Origin: Metallyticus violacea
Lineage: Eukaryota > Arthropoda > Insecta > Mantodea > Metallyticidae
DNA length: 64,000 bases
Reading direction: 5' to 3'
Assembly (NCBI GenBank): GCA_030762175.1
Contig: CM060833.1
Span: 155,068,501-155,132,500, forward strand
The position numbers and the translations under genes were made by a program. Positions 11,190-21,442 of this stretch are shown piece after piece; the stretch's first letter is position 1; every line of letters starts with the position of its first letter. The notes beneath the pieces are model-generated. The model did no database searches, was not told where the DNA came from, and saw only the letters and a program-made list of their open reading frames with translations.

Positions 11190-12160
11190 AACAGCCAGGA
11201 GCTGCATAAACTAAGAGAATTTCTCACCAATTAAAGTAACTTAATCATTAATAACATGAAATAAGTTATGGTATTAGCATACTTGCAATGTATAAGCATC
11301 ATAAAAGTGAAATCACATTTTTAAAATTATAATAATTATTATTGAGATTAAACCATAAAAATTAATTGCATATTATTAATTAAATGAAATATGCGAGCAT
11401 TGATAGACAAAGCTATACTGTGTGGGTATTTTTAAATGTAACCATGTTTATTAACTGAATCCTTGATATCACCTTTACATTCACTAAAATAGAGAAAAAT
11501 AACAGAAAGTTTCGAGTTACATTGTGTATTTAAGATGATGTTCATATGTTTCAATAAAACAAAAACAGGTTACTATTTAAAAATAATTACAAAGTACTAA
11601 GAAAATATAAACAGTCAACTATAAACAATCGGAAAATTCGTCGATTTTCGTTGGCTTTGAAATGTAATTTAAATGTTATTGCAGTAAAAATATGTAACGA
11701 AAACGTTTTCTGAAGTTTATTAAGAGCACTCTTATACACAAATATAATTTTCAAACACAAATATAATTAATGTTTCACATTTGCTGTCTTCTTCATGGCG
11801 ATACTTTTATTAAATATAAAACATATGCGTCATTATAAATACGGCTTAACTTCTGATTTAATTTGTCTGTTGTTATAAAACAATATAAAGAAAATTAAAC
11901 GGAAGAGCGCTTTTTAAATGTTGGTTTTCAGTACATCCTACTCTTAGTGGTACAATTTCTCAAATTTTCAGACGCTATTTTTCTTATTTTGTTTAAATGG
12001 AATATACCTAATTTTGTTTTGGAGAAACAAATATTGGAGCCGCTAGAGGAATTTTTAAATTTTGGATTTCAGGTAAACCAGTCCAATTGCCTTGATTTTC
12101 GAAAAATACTTTTGTCGATTTATTTTAAAGAAATATACCGAGTTTCCTCGAATAGCAATA
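11190..12160 (-). repeat. Unassigned ~1 kb interspersed repeat, copy C (reverse orientation)
   Basis: The reverse complement of this stretch aligns along its length with 22570-24400 and 44170-45160. Shared tracts include 'gtaactcgaaactttc', 'aaacatatgcgtcattataa', 'cgttttctgaagt' and the end tract 'cttagtttatgcagctcctg'. The 11.9-12.16 kb part contains the diverged ~150 bp internal monomers. It has no coding potential. The ORF at 11947-12222 lies in these monomers and should not be read as a gene. Confidence 0.75.
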
Positions 12161-12169
12161 AGTTCTTGA

Positions 12170-13420
12170 ATAAGATTATTTCATATATTTATGTTAAATT
12201 TAATTATTTCTTGAATATTTGATTTAATTAGGATTAAAAAGTAGGTATTTATTATTAAATATTCCTTCTAATTATTTCTGTATTAGGTTTCAAACATCAT
12301 ATATGTATAACTTTACTGCCCGCGTAACAACGCCGTTTGCTAATCCGATTTTACCTGAACGGGAACTCTATAGCGAGTGTAAGTGATATATATCTTCCTT
12401 CAAAGCTTGCAGGGGCATTCACAATTACATGGTGCCAGGGTATTGAGAAACGTAATGAGAAAGCAGATGCATTTCTGCTGATACATTGACGCTGTATTTA
12501 TGAGCTGCCACCCACGCATTTAATTAGATTGATTGTAACCAATAATTTTACGTAACTTCGTTATAGCCATGTGTAATGTCATTTTCTGTACAAGTGTTGA
12601 ATATTATGTTTAAAAGGTTATTTTCTTGCCAAGGCGCAGAAAGCTACCATAGTCATAAAACCTGACCTGGAAATTTCCGTAGCCCTTTTGTAGCAATATT
12701 TGTAAAGAATTCTGGAGCCAGATATTAACGGATATTTTGTTAGAACCTTTCTTAAGCGGGGTAGATACCATAAAAATATTTGGTGACTATAGAGATGAAA
12801 AGAAAGGGAAGAAGCCATCCATTACTTGGAAAATGACCACATAGTCTTGCAATTTTGTAGCCCGCAGTCTGGCAAGAGTATGCAGCGAGGCAAGGTCAGT
12901 GGACGGACTTCCTCGGTTCCGATAAATTAGTGGAAATCGATAGTTAGTTTTGCAAGAATTAAGTGGACATTCTTCATTAGTTAAGTGAAATAGTTATGTA
13001 CAATGGTTCAAGAACAATAAATTGTGTTCCATCTTCCATAACCTAAAACATTATTAATCTGCATATGCTCCTTCCACTATGGTCACCGTGCCATAAAAGT
13101 ATCCAGCATCAGAGTCTCAACAGCCGGGGCATAACTGTAAGACAGCGGTAACTATCGTTGGAGAAGAAGAAAGTATTATTTACCCCTGAGATTATACACC
13201 CAAAAACCTAACAATTCCAATTCTTTTTTTTTTTTTTTTTTTCCAAATTCTTCCCTCTCTCTATTACGCAATTTAATTAATCATCAACGCCTCCACATAT
13301 TAAAAAACCGCTGCAACATTCACTGAATCTAAGCCAGCATTTTGAATTTCAATAGCCATGATTCAAAGAATCGTCAATGCGCGAATTGCCAAAAAAGTAT
13401 AATTTAAATGGATCAGAGTG
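12170..13420. other. Spacer, no recognised gene
   Basis: A poly-T run lies at about 13226-13252. Nothing else was identified. The segment 12840-13200 is less AT-rich but has no convincing frame. Confidence 0.45.
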
Positions 13421-13424
13421 GAAG

Positions 13425-13772
13425 GAAAGAGACACAGCAAACTAATGGTGTAAAAAGCTTTTTCGTCATATACTGATGATGTTTTGAGACTTAATGGAAC
13501 TCAAACGAGGCTTGCAATAAATCTTCTAACTAGTAATTGTAGTCTCAGCTTAGGAGCATCTACATACTATGGAAATTCCAAGGGGAAACTACTGTGCAGA
13601 CCTTGTAGTGAAAACAGCTTGTCACATAATTTTCAAGTGTGAAGTTTTAGCATGTAGCAGACATAGCCCCCTAAGGATAATTAACTCTGCGAAGCAGCTC
13701 CCTGCAGAAAATTTGGTGCATAGACTCCTCGCCCTAGCACAAGAAACTGGACTGTTCATTAAGGAACAATGA
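13425..13772 (+). pseudogene. LINE ORF2 3' end with C-terminal zinc knuckle, frameshifted
   Basis: Two frames together give RLAINLLT, then CRPCSEN, then TACHIIFKCEVLACSRH, then LVHRLLALAQETGLF before a stop at about 13770. The C-x2-C...H-x4-C arrangement followed by 'L' is the typical C-terminal motif of R1/Jockey-type LINE ORF2 proteins. A frame change separates CRPCSEN from TACHIIF near 13600-13620. Only the last ~110 codons are present. It abuts the 5' end of the DNA element that begins at 13795. Confidence 0.55.
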
Positions 13773-14037
13773 AGATGAGAAATAATAACTATACCGGGGG
13801 TCTCTGCGACCTCAAATATTTTTGAAGTGAAACAAAATGTGAAAAATCAAATTGTACAGGGGCCACACAATTGGAGGGTATGCACAATTCACAAATAAAA
13901 AAAAAAAAACATATCTTTTAATTGAAAGTTACATTTTTTTAAATTGAATATACATGTTTTTTCTAGCGAAAAAAAAAACTAGAGGTCCAGTTAGTGAAAA
14001 TAGAATTGGTTTCAATGTTCTAAACCACATAACTTCT

Positions 14038-14299
14038 ATTAATTTGGTTTATTTACGGACGCTCTTTAACGTCTCAATTCATCAGCGTCCCATTCAACTC
14101 AGGGCGTGAAACGGCGGACAAATTTTGCTCAGAAGTCTCTCCTTTCAGGCTTGAGGTCGTTTATCGTGCCGTAAATGTACGACACGGGACCTACAGCTTT
14201 ACTTCCCTTCCGAAGGAAGCCATACTTAGGATTTTTACGTTCTAAAAATCCATCGATTATGAGGAAAGTATGGTTACCACTACATCACCAGGACCGACG
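14038..14299 (-). mobile_element. SINE family B, full length, with 10-bp target-site duplication
   Basis: It is in reverse orientation: the 'gacgctctttaac' tail is at the left and the tRNA-like head (reverse of 'ggtcctggtgatgtagtgg') at the right. CATAACTTCT lies at 14028-14037 and 14300-14309. It is inserted in the leader of the transposon. Confidence 0.92.
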
Positions 14300-14589
14300 C
14301 ATAACTTCTGAAATAGGCATTTAAAGGATGGCAACGGAAACATTGTTTCTGACGTTATGCAAAGAGTGTAGCACTTATACACAGGGTATGGGTTGCTTGC
14401 AATATCTGTGTATTAAAATCCTTCCACTGCTCAGTGTACTAGTGTCTCCTGATTGGTCAGCTGTACTGCTGTCAGCGTCAAACAGGGAAATAATACGTAC
14501 TGTAGAACATTTTACGGTTTCTGTTCTCTGTTAATATATACTTCCTATATTGATATTTGGAACCCTATTATGTTGTTACCATTCGCGCT

Positions 14590-15880
14590 CTTATTTCGTC
14601 TAATAGATATATCGATCTTCGGTAATGGATAAAAACTACACTTTATTTTACTTTATGGCGAATGTCACGGAAAAACAATGCTGTGAGATCTATTGCCAAT
14701 ATCTGCACAAGTCTCGTAGAAGCAGGAAGCTGGGTTCTCAGAAAGCGTCAGGTACAAACACAGCAACTAACAACAGAAAAGAAATCGCTGTTCTGCTGCT
14801 GTAGTTCACAATCCGCAGGTGACTGCACGAAGCTGTAGTAGTGTGTGTAGAATTTTGCAAAAGCATAAGTTTCGTCCGTAACTATGTCATTGCATCAAGA
14901 ACTGCACGGGAATGACTTTGAATTCCGCGCTGCATTCTGTCGTTTTTGATGATTTGTTTTATTTACGGACGCTCTTTAACATCTCAGGTTATCAGCGTCT
15001 CATTCAATTCAGGGCGTGATTCAGGCCGACAAATTTTGCTCAGAGGCCTCTTCTTTCAGGCTTGAGGTTCTTTAACGTGCCGGGAATTACGACACGGGAC
15101 CCACGGCTTTACTTCCCTTCCGAAGGAAGCCATACTTAGGATTTTTTATGCCCCGAAAAAATCCACTGACCCTGGTCGTGTTTGAACCCGCGTTCTTGGG
15201 TTTAGAAGGCAAGTATGGTAACCGCTACACTACCAGGACTGACTTCTGTCGTTTTGCACTTCAGCAGTTGCAAAATAATAATGTATTCCTCAGTAAATTT
15301 TGTTTAGGTGAAGCTTTGTTTACAAATCATGGTAACGTGAATTTGAGGAGCATGCACTACTGGTCCGTGCAAAATCCCCACTGGCGTCGCGAGTTGCTCA
15401 TCAACGACAATGGAGTGGGTGTCATTGGCAACCGCGTTGTAGATTCCTATTTTTATTATGGATCATTAAACGGACAGCTAGCTATAGGCAACATTTCTGT
15501 AAGACACTGTACCCTTTCTCATGGAGGACGTGGGGTTGAAAACGCGTCTATCTACATGGTTTCAGCATGATGGGTACCCCACACACTTCGTCCATATTCC
15601 CAGAGAAGTTATAGATGCAAAGTTTCCAAATCAATGGATAGGATCACCCCAGTCCTGTGAAATGGCCCACTCGATCTCCCCATTTGACGCTATTAGACCA
15701 CTTTCTCTGAGGCGCAGGTAGGTAGCGTGTGTCAGGATTCCCAACGCACTACAGAATATGAAACAGTGTATTACTGCGACGTATGCCGCAATATCTGTAG
15801 AAACTCCACAATCTGTGAAACGCTCGCTTGTTCACCATCTCCACAAGCGTATTGATGCAAAAGGTAATCATTTTGAATAT
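14590..15880 (+). pseudogene. Tc1/mariner-like transposase, degraded, SINE-interrupted
   Basis: Multiple frames carry recognisable blocks in the right order. The helix-turn-helix part (VHNPQVTARSCSSVCRILQ) is followed by SLHQELHGNDFEFRAAFC just before the SINE. After it come FALQQLQNNNVFLSKF, the first catalytic block (LGEALFTNHGNVN, where the usual TDE aspartate is replaced), MHYWSVQNPHWRRE, and the second block TRLSTWFQHDG with its aspartate. The third block is PVKWPTRSPHLTLLDHFL, where the aspartate of SPDL is H but LLDHFL keeps the other. The frame is broken several times. It cannot encode an active transposase. Confidence 0.75.
14947..15243 (-). mobile_element. SINE family B, full length, with 12-bp target-site duplication
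   Basis: TTCTGTCGTTTT at 14935-14946 and 15244-15255 flanks a reverse-oriented SINE that splits the transposase frame between the HTH and catalytic parts. The long open frame starting at 15148 begins inside this SINE, so its first ~35 residues are SINE-derived and not transposase. Confidence 0.92.
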
Positions 15881-15881
15881 G

Positions 15882-16151
15882 TTGGTCCTGATGGTGTAGG
15901 GGTAACCACACTTGCCTTCTAAATCCAAGATCGCAGGTTCAAACCCGACTAGGGTCGATGGATTTTTTCGGGCGTAAAAATCCTAAGTCTGACTTCCTTC
16001 GGAAGGGAAGTAAAGCCGTGTCGTAAATTTACGGCGCGATAAGGAACCTGAAGCCTGAAAAAAGAGAGGCCTCTGAGCAAAATTTGTCGGCCATTTCTCG
16101 CCCTGATTTGAATGGGACGCTGAGATGTTAAAGAGCATCCGTAAATAAGTA
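15882..16151 (+). mobile_element. SINE family B, full length
   Basis: The head 'ggtcctgatggtgtagggg' and B-box-like 'ggttcaaacccg' are followed by the family body and the 'gttaaagagcatcc' tail. No clear target-site duplication was found. Confidence 0.88.
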
Positions 16152-16207
16152 AAACTTTTAACATGTGCTGGAGTGATAAACTTTCATCAGATAAGACGTT
16201 ATTGATT

Positions 16208-18522
16208 ACACTGGGCAACAAAAAAATAATTTTTGAATGTTTCGAGCACTTCATGAGGCAATTCCTACTAATTTTGGGTTGAGAAAAACAAATATGACAT
16301 GAAAAATTTTTATTAGCTCTAGTTTCTATGATATACACAAGGTGGAAGTATTACATATTAACGGATTGAGAGAAAAGGATACATTTTAATTACATACATG
16401 CTAACAACAATGAAAGTGCATTTGATTTTTTTAACTCGTAATTACATGCTAAGAGTTCTAAATTGCTGGAAAAATACTTCGCAGATAGTCGTGTCTGAAG
16501 AGAATCATGTGAAGGCCTATTGACTTCGTCGTCTTTTAGCTTGCCTCTTGTGATGGAGTTCCGCAGAATCCCTATACAAACACCAACAGTAATCCGCAAG
16601 CATTACTTCATTCCAACGGCCCTGATATCTTTGTTCCATAACAGAAATGTCCTGATGGAATCTCTCCCCATGTTCATCATTAACAGCTCCACAACTAGGA
16701 GGGAAAAAGTCTAGGTGGGAGTGGAGAAAGTGGATCTTAAGGGACATGTTGCATCCAAGGTTACGGTATTTTTGCAGGAGCACTGCCACCAAATGCTTGT
16801 AGTTGTCATCTCTTTTGTTGCCTAAAAATCCATGAACAACACCCTTGAAGGCTTCCCAAGCTTCCTTTTCTTTCCCCTCCAAAACTTGGTCAAATGCAGG
16901 ATCCTTTACAAGTTCTCTTATTTGTGGTCCGACAAAAATGCCTTCCTTAACTTTTGCATCACTTAATTTCGAAAATTTCTCTCTGATGTACTTAAAGGCC
17001 CGTCCTTCTCGGTTCATAGCTTTGACAAAGTTTTTCATCAAACCCAGCTTGATATGCAGGTGGAAGAAGAACGTCTTTTGGGTCCACATGAGGTTTGGCA
17101 ACGACGTTTTTCTCGCTAGGGTGAAGATTTCTTGCAGGCCAGTCTTCTTTAATATAATGCAATTTCCTATCTCTACTGTCCCACAGCAATGCTTTGTGTA
17201 ACCCAGTTGCATTCCTAAGAGTATGGCAATGACTTTTACACCACCACTGATTTTCCATTTGTGTTCATGATATTTAATTGAGTCCAAGAGAGCTTTCATA
17301 TTTGCATATGTCTCCTTCATGTGAACAGCATGACCAACAGGAATAGATGAAAGAAGGTTCCCGTTGTGAAGTAACACAGCTTTCAAACTAAGCTTGGAGG
17401 AGTCTATGAATAGCCTCCATTCAGTTGGATCATGGCTCAAATTCAAAGACTTCATCAAGCCATTAATGTCGCAGCAAACAATATGATTATTTTTCTTCTC
17501 AAAAAAGGGAAGCAGTTCCATGTGACGTTTTCTGTACTGTGAGATTCTCACATCACTTTGGAGAAGATTCCATTGCTGTAGTCAAGATCCAAGAATTTCT
17601 GCCTTCTCCTTTGACAGGCCAAGGTCTCTAATGAGATCACTCAATTCCGCTTGACTCAGTCTGTGCGGTTTATCATCTTTCCCCTCAAAATCAGGGTCAT
17701 GGGATGTAGAAGGCTTGTTTGGTTCTTCTTGTTTCACACTGTCATCATCTTCTACTTCAAACACACAATTTTCGGATGGAGTAGGAACTGGTAAACTATC
17801 CGAATGTGGAATGGGTCGAATAGCAGATGGAAGATTCGGGTACTGAACTGTTCTTCTTTTCTTCATTGACAATCCTGCCTTTATAGGTGGAGTCAGGCAG
17901 AAATAGCAGTCATCTGGTATGGTTTGTAGGCTCCCGCCAAATCATAGGCACAGCGAAAGCCATACATCGCTTCTTCTTTTTCAGCCATTCTCGCAGTGTA
18001 ACTGAACATGCGTTGCAACATATATGAGGAGCCCAAGACTTATCCTGGTCCCCTACTTTCATAACGGAATAATACTGATAGGCAGTCTTTACAAGAGGCG
18101 TCAGATTGCGTTTCTGTGAGGAAAATGTTATTTCACCACAAATATAACAAACGTTATTCACCATATTTACACATTTTCGTGGCATTTTTACAAATTTTAC
18201 ACTAAAAAAACACTCGCGAACCAGAAATTTTGCATTAATTTGAGTAGAAACTACATGTAATTCACAGTCACAGCAACAGTATCTATGTTTATGACTTACA
18301 AACAGCTGAAGAGCATTTGTGTTTTGTTATTTGACAGGTGTGCCAACTCCCAAAAAAAAGTCCCCCAAATTTAAAATCTTCACTCTAAAAAATGAAATGT
18401 CACTTTATCTTCAAAACAAGAGCCAATCTATCATTTTTATGGTGATTTTTGAATTCAGCAGATGGAAATATATGTAAATTCACTATTTTTAAGCCCGAAA
18501 CATTTTCATTGTTGCCCAGTGT
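16208..18522. mobile_element. 2.3 kb DNA element with terminal inverted repeats, carrying an uncharacterised gene family
   Basis: The left end ACACTGGGCAACAA (16208-16221) is the exact reverse complement of the right end (18509-18522). A second block, AATGTTTCGAGC at 16236-16247, pairs with GCCCGAAACATT at 18493-18504, one base different. The two blocks are separated by 14 bp on the left and 4 bp on the right. One degraded gene on the minus strand fills the interior, with ~310 bp beyond its stop and ~340 bp before its start. Flanking bases share only 'TATT', so the target-site duplication is unresolved and the superfamily cannot be called from it. The layout is that of a class II transposon. 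I cannot name a described family. Confidence 0.7.
16517..18185 (-). pseudogene. Transposase-like gene of a widespread uncharacterised family, four disabling changes
   Basis: The gene would encode roughly 560 residues. The N-terminus starts MPRKCVNMVNNVCYICGE and has Cys13, Cys16, His54, Cys56, Cys57 and Cys60, then CYFC after a frameshift, a likely zinc-binding module. An acidic, low-complexity linker (~17870-17590) follows. The C-terminal ~350 residues hold WRLFIDSSK, GGVKVIAILLG, DPKDVLLPP, LHIKLGLMKNFV, VGPQIREL and DEHGERFHQDI. Disablements are a +1 frameshift near 17920, an in-frame TGA near 17580, a ~10-13 bp deletion near 17183 and a ~2 bp deletion near 17057. The last two compensate in frame. 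I recall close relatives across arthropods and cnidarians annotated only as uncharacterised. A DDE/RNase H-like role (Asp in FIDSSK, Glu in DEHGER) is inference. Confidence 0.7.
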
Positions 18523-18850
18523 TATTTGTGAGTGCATTTTCAATGCTGGATATAATTTACAAACATAACGTTTCTTTCAGCTAGGTATAGACCACAAGTA
18601 ATTTTGTTTAGGAAAGTAAAATCATTTCCGATATCCTAATTGAGTCTCTAGTTTTCAGTTCGCTATAAAAACACATGTTCCATTTAAAAAAAAAAGTAAA
18701 TTTGAGTTAAAAGCTGTATTTGTTTTTAAACTTCTGGATTGTGCATTCCCTCCCATTGTGTGAGTCTCTGAATTGGATACGTTCCTGTACAATTAGATTT
18801 TTCACGTCTTGTTTCAGTTGGAAAATATTTGAGGTGATACACCCGGCATA
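18523..18850 (-). mobile_element. Tc1/mariner-like element, copy 3 (5' end only)
   Basis: In reverse complement, 'gccgggtgtatcacctcaaa' and the following ~150 bp match the leaders at 2640 and 13795. Similarity fades before 18523, where the 2.3 kb element begins. The ORF at 18726-18932 on this strand is leader sequence, not a gene. Confidence 0.65.
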
Positions 18851-20388
18851 GACCTATAGGCGGCTCTAGGTACATATTATTGCAACTTCTGCCACCTTTT
18901 TCCTTGATCCATAAACGTAGCCGTCTTTTCAAAAGTTCTTTTTTTTTTTTTAATTTTGATGGAAGAATTTATTTAATGTTTAAATAATAACTGATTGTTT
19001 CAATTTTTAATTTTAATAATCCAGGAGAGTGTTTTTTTATATATTTTATATCTTTTTTTGTATTTAGATAAATTCATATGTAATTTAGTTAAATTAATTG
19101 GATAAATCTAGGTTCTGTTATGTGAAAGAAAAAAAAACCTACTATTAATATAGCCTGCTAAGAAATCTCGGGATAGCAGGCTAAATAAAGAGAAGAAAAG
19201 AGATGATCGATATTGTACTTTGGCCTTACTCCACTTTCCCTTAACCTCCTTGAAGACTTTCGCCAAGTTCAAAGTCTACACTTTTAAAGACACACAATTC
19301 TCTGTCCACTTGTGTACCCAACCCTCTCGCTCTTAGCTTTCTTTTAAACTACTGACATTTAGTAAATTACTTCACTTTCTCTCAGTGTGTATTCGGTTGC
19401 TGTGATTTGTATCTGTATGTGATTAAAATGGCAAGTATTTGGATACCTTTGCGTAAGGTTATGAGAAGAATATGCACCGTTTTTGCGATAACAATAATAT
19501 TTCCTTGATCAAGAATTTTTGTTTGGCACATTTAAAACAAAATTAGCAGGAAACAGAAATTCAACGTAAAATTTGTGAGTGAAATCAGAGATATTGCGAC
19601 TTAAAATTCGTTCATAAGCTTATGACTTAGTGCGAGTAAGTAAAACATTATGCCCTTTTTGTGTGTGCGATATGAAAAGCAAATAGGTTGTTAGCATCCA
19701 AACCTACTCATGTGTTATATAAACCAGATGTTTCAATTTCAACGTTACCCATCTTCCTGAGTGTACGAGGGTTTTAAGTTGTTACAAAGACCACTTGGTG
19801 ACGCTTTTAAGATATGTCATTACTAGACCTAAGCTTTTTTTTAATAATGCATATTTTGTTTGGTAAGGTTGATATCTTCCTTACATGTATAAACATTCTC
19901 GTTATGAAAAATTCGTTAAACGAGGTTGCCTCGTTACAGCACATTTTTGCATATTGGGTCATTTAGTGTATTTTTTAACAAATTTTAGGTCATATTTCGC
20001 ATAATTTCGCTTTCTCAAGGAATAGGATGTTTCATTACATATTTGGCTTTTGTCGTAGTGCATTTCGTCCCTTCTTCCATATTCACTACACATAGGCAAA
20101 TCCATACCATAGAAAGAACTCATTATCTGATGTTAAGAAAACACTATGACAGAGATTGGAAACAGGGTTGCAGGTAAAATAATTTGGGTATCGAGGTGCA
20201 AAACTACGGATATTATGAGAATATAATAGTAAATGTTATTGTGAAAACATTGGAAGAAGATAATCCCGTCAGCATTTTTAATAAACTTCGAACATTTAGA
20301 GAAAACCAAATTTCCTACCTTGAGTAAGATGATTGACTGGTCTATGGATTTAACATGGCCCGGAAATGTTCAATAAAGTACTACTGTA
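18851..20388. other. AT-rich spacer
   Basis: No gene was recognised. It contains poly-T at ~18938-18951 and a short inverted repeat at ~19154-19182 (agcctgctaag / gatagcaggct). The rest is AT-rich with frequent stops. Confidence 0.45.
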
Positions 20389-20402
20389 CCTTATATGGTG
20401 AA

Positions 20403-20661
20403 TGAATAGTGTTTAACGCCCGGTTTTATTACTGAGGCATCATGGACACTGATGATACATGAGATGAAATGATATATTGGGAAAGAATTTTTTTTAAGGA
20501 AGGAAATGTTCCTGGCCTAAGTTTGGGGTATCTCCCCGGCATTTTCCATTTATGAGGACTGAGAACAACCTCAGTCAGAGAGGACGGTCCTGGCGGGAAT
20601 CGAACCCAGACCTCCCGCTCACGAGTCCGCGCCTTAACGACCTCGGCCACCCGTGGCGGTC
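20403..20661 (-). mobile_element. SINE family A, full length, with 14-bp target-site duplication
   Basis: CCTTATATGGTGAA at 20389-20402 is repeated at 20662-20675. The reverse-oriented head has 'gaccTCGGCCACccgtgg', and the tail 'agtgtttaacgccc' is at the left. The perfect long duplication suggests a recent insertion. Confidence 0.92.
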
Positions 20662-20675
20662 CCTTATATGGTGAA

Positions 20676-21442
20676 GACACTGTATAGCAAGATGGTGCAT
20701 GTGACCTGTTTAAGCTCGTGCTTAACTTGCAGAGGAAGTCAGTGATCTTCGGTGAAGTTGATAAAAACCATTCGCGTGTGTCAAAAATAACTTCTTGAAA
20801 ACTTCTTCTTAAGCTGCACCAAAGTTGGAAGCTCCGTATGTTCCGTTACTCCTTTCTCTCGTTTTGACAAGATGGGTGACAACAGTGAAGCTGTTTCTGT
20901 AGCACAAGCCCAGATACTGATGTCACAGGGCGAACCTGCTTCAAATGTAACACTGGATGCCCTCCTGCTGCTATTAGGTAACTGCAAAACAACCGGATAT
21001 GCCACAACAGCACGTTGTGAATGGGTTACGTGATGTTTCTGGTAAAGTAGGAAAAGTCGGTTCGAGAAAATGACAAAGATTCTCAACAAAAGCAGTGGGT
21101 TTTTTTTTTTTAAGTCATATTCAATTGTAAAGACGTTATCGGGAGAATGTTTTATACTTCGTTAATCAGAGTTAGTTTCAAATAATTCTGTTTATTTCCA
21201 ATTTGCACCAGTCGTGTCTTCATAGTAGAAAGAAATTTTCCGAAGTACACAATTTTCTTAACTGATAATTGACAATCATTCAAGTTTCAAAACCTGCACC
21301 AAATATCCATTGTAATTAGGGACACTAAAGTGAAGAGGTTTGCAAAAATATTCCAGTAGCATCGAATTAAGTGAAATAAACATACACTTTCAAATTCTGT
21401 TTGTTTCTCTTCTGTTTATATCCACTCCACAACTAATTTTAT
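20676..21442. other. Spacer around the candidate exon
   Basis: Apart from the candidate ORF at 20872-21033, nothing was recognised. The 21100-21440 part is AT-rich with a poly-T at 21101-21110. Confidence 0.4.
20872..21033 (+). CDS. Possible short host exon (53-codon ORF), unrecognised
   Basis: The ATG at 20872 has 'acaag' before it and opens a frame MGDNSEAVSVAQAQILMSQG... to TGA at 21031-21033. Composition is less AT-biased than the surroundings. A consensus-like splice donor (AG|GTAACT) sits at 20977-20983, after ~35 codons. A first coding exon ending there would be plausible, but no downstream exon or family match was seen. An opposite-strand ORF (20781-21089) overlaps it and one of the two must be chance. 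Treat it as a candidate only. Confidence 0.2.
   Translation: MGDNSEAVSVAQAQILMSQGEPASNVTLDALLLLLGNCKTTGYATTARCEWVT

Larger units (their letters stand above)
13795..15881 (+). mobile_element. Tc1/mariner-like DNA element, copy 2 (most complete), carrying two SINE insertions
   Basis: The 5' end 'ccgggggtctctgcgacctc' matches the ends of copies 1 and 3. A non-coding leader (to ~14590, with a SINE at 14038-14299) is followed by a degraded transposase gene (with a SINE at 14947-15243), ending near 15880 where a third SINE starts. Removing the SINEs leaves about 1.5 kb, the normal size for this superfamily. Confidence 0.75.

Noticed and set aside
11947..12222. 91-codon plus ORF
   Set aside because: It lies across the monomers of repeat copy C read in antisense; the other copies have no matching frame.
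15148..15570. 140-codon ORF as a host gene
   Set aside because: It starts inside a SINE and continues into a degraded Tc1/mariner-like transposase.
16845..17201. Plus-strand ORF of 118 codons
   Set aside because: Shadow of the minus-strand transposase-like gene, whose conserved blocks are clear.
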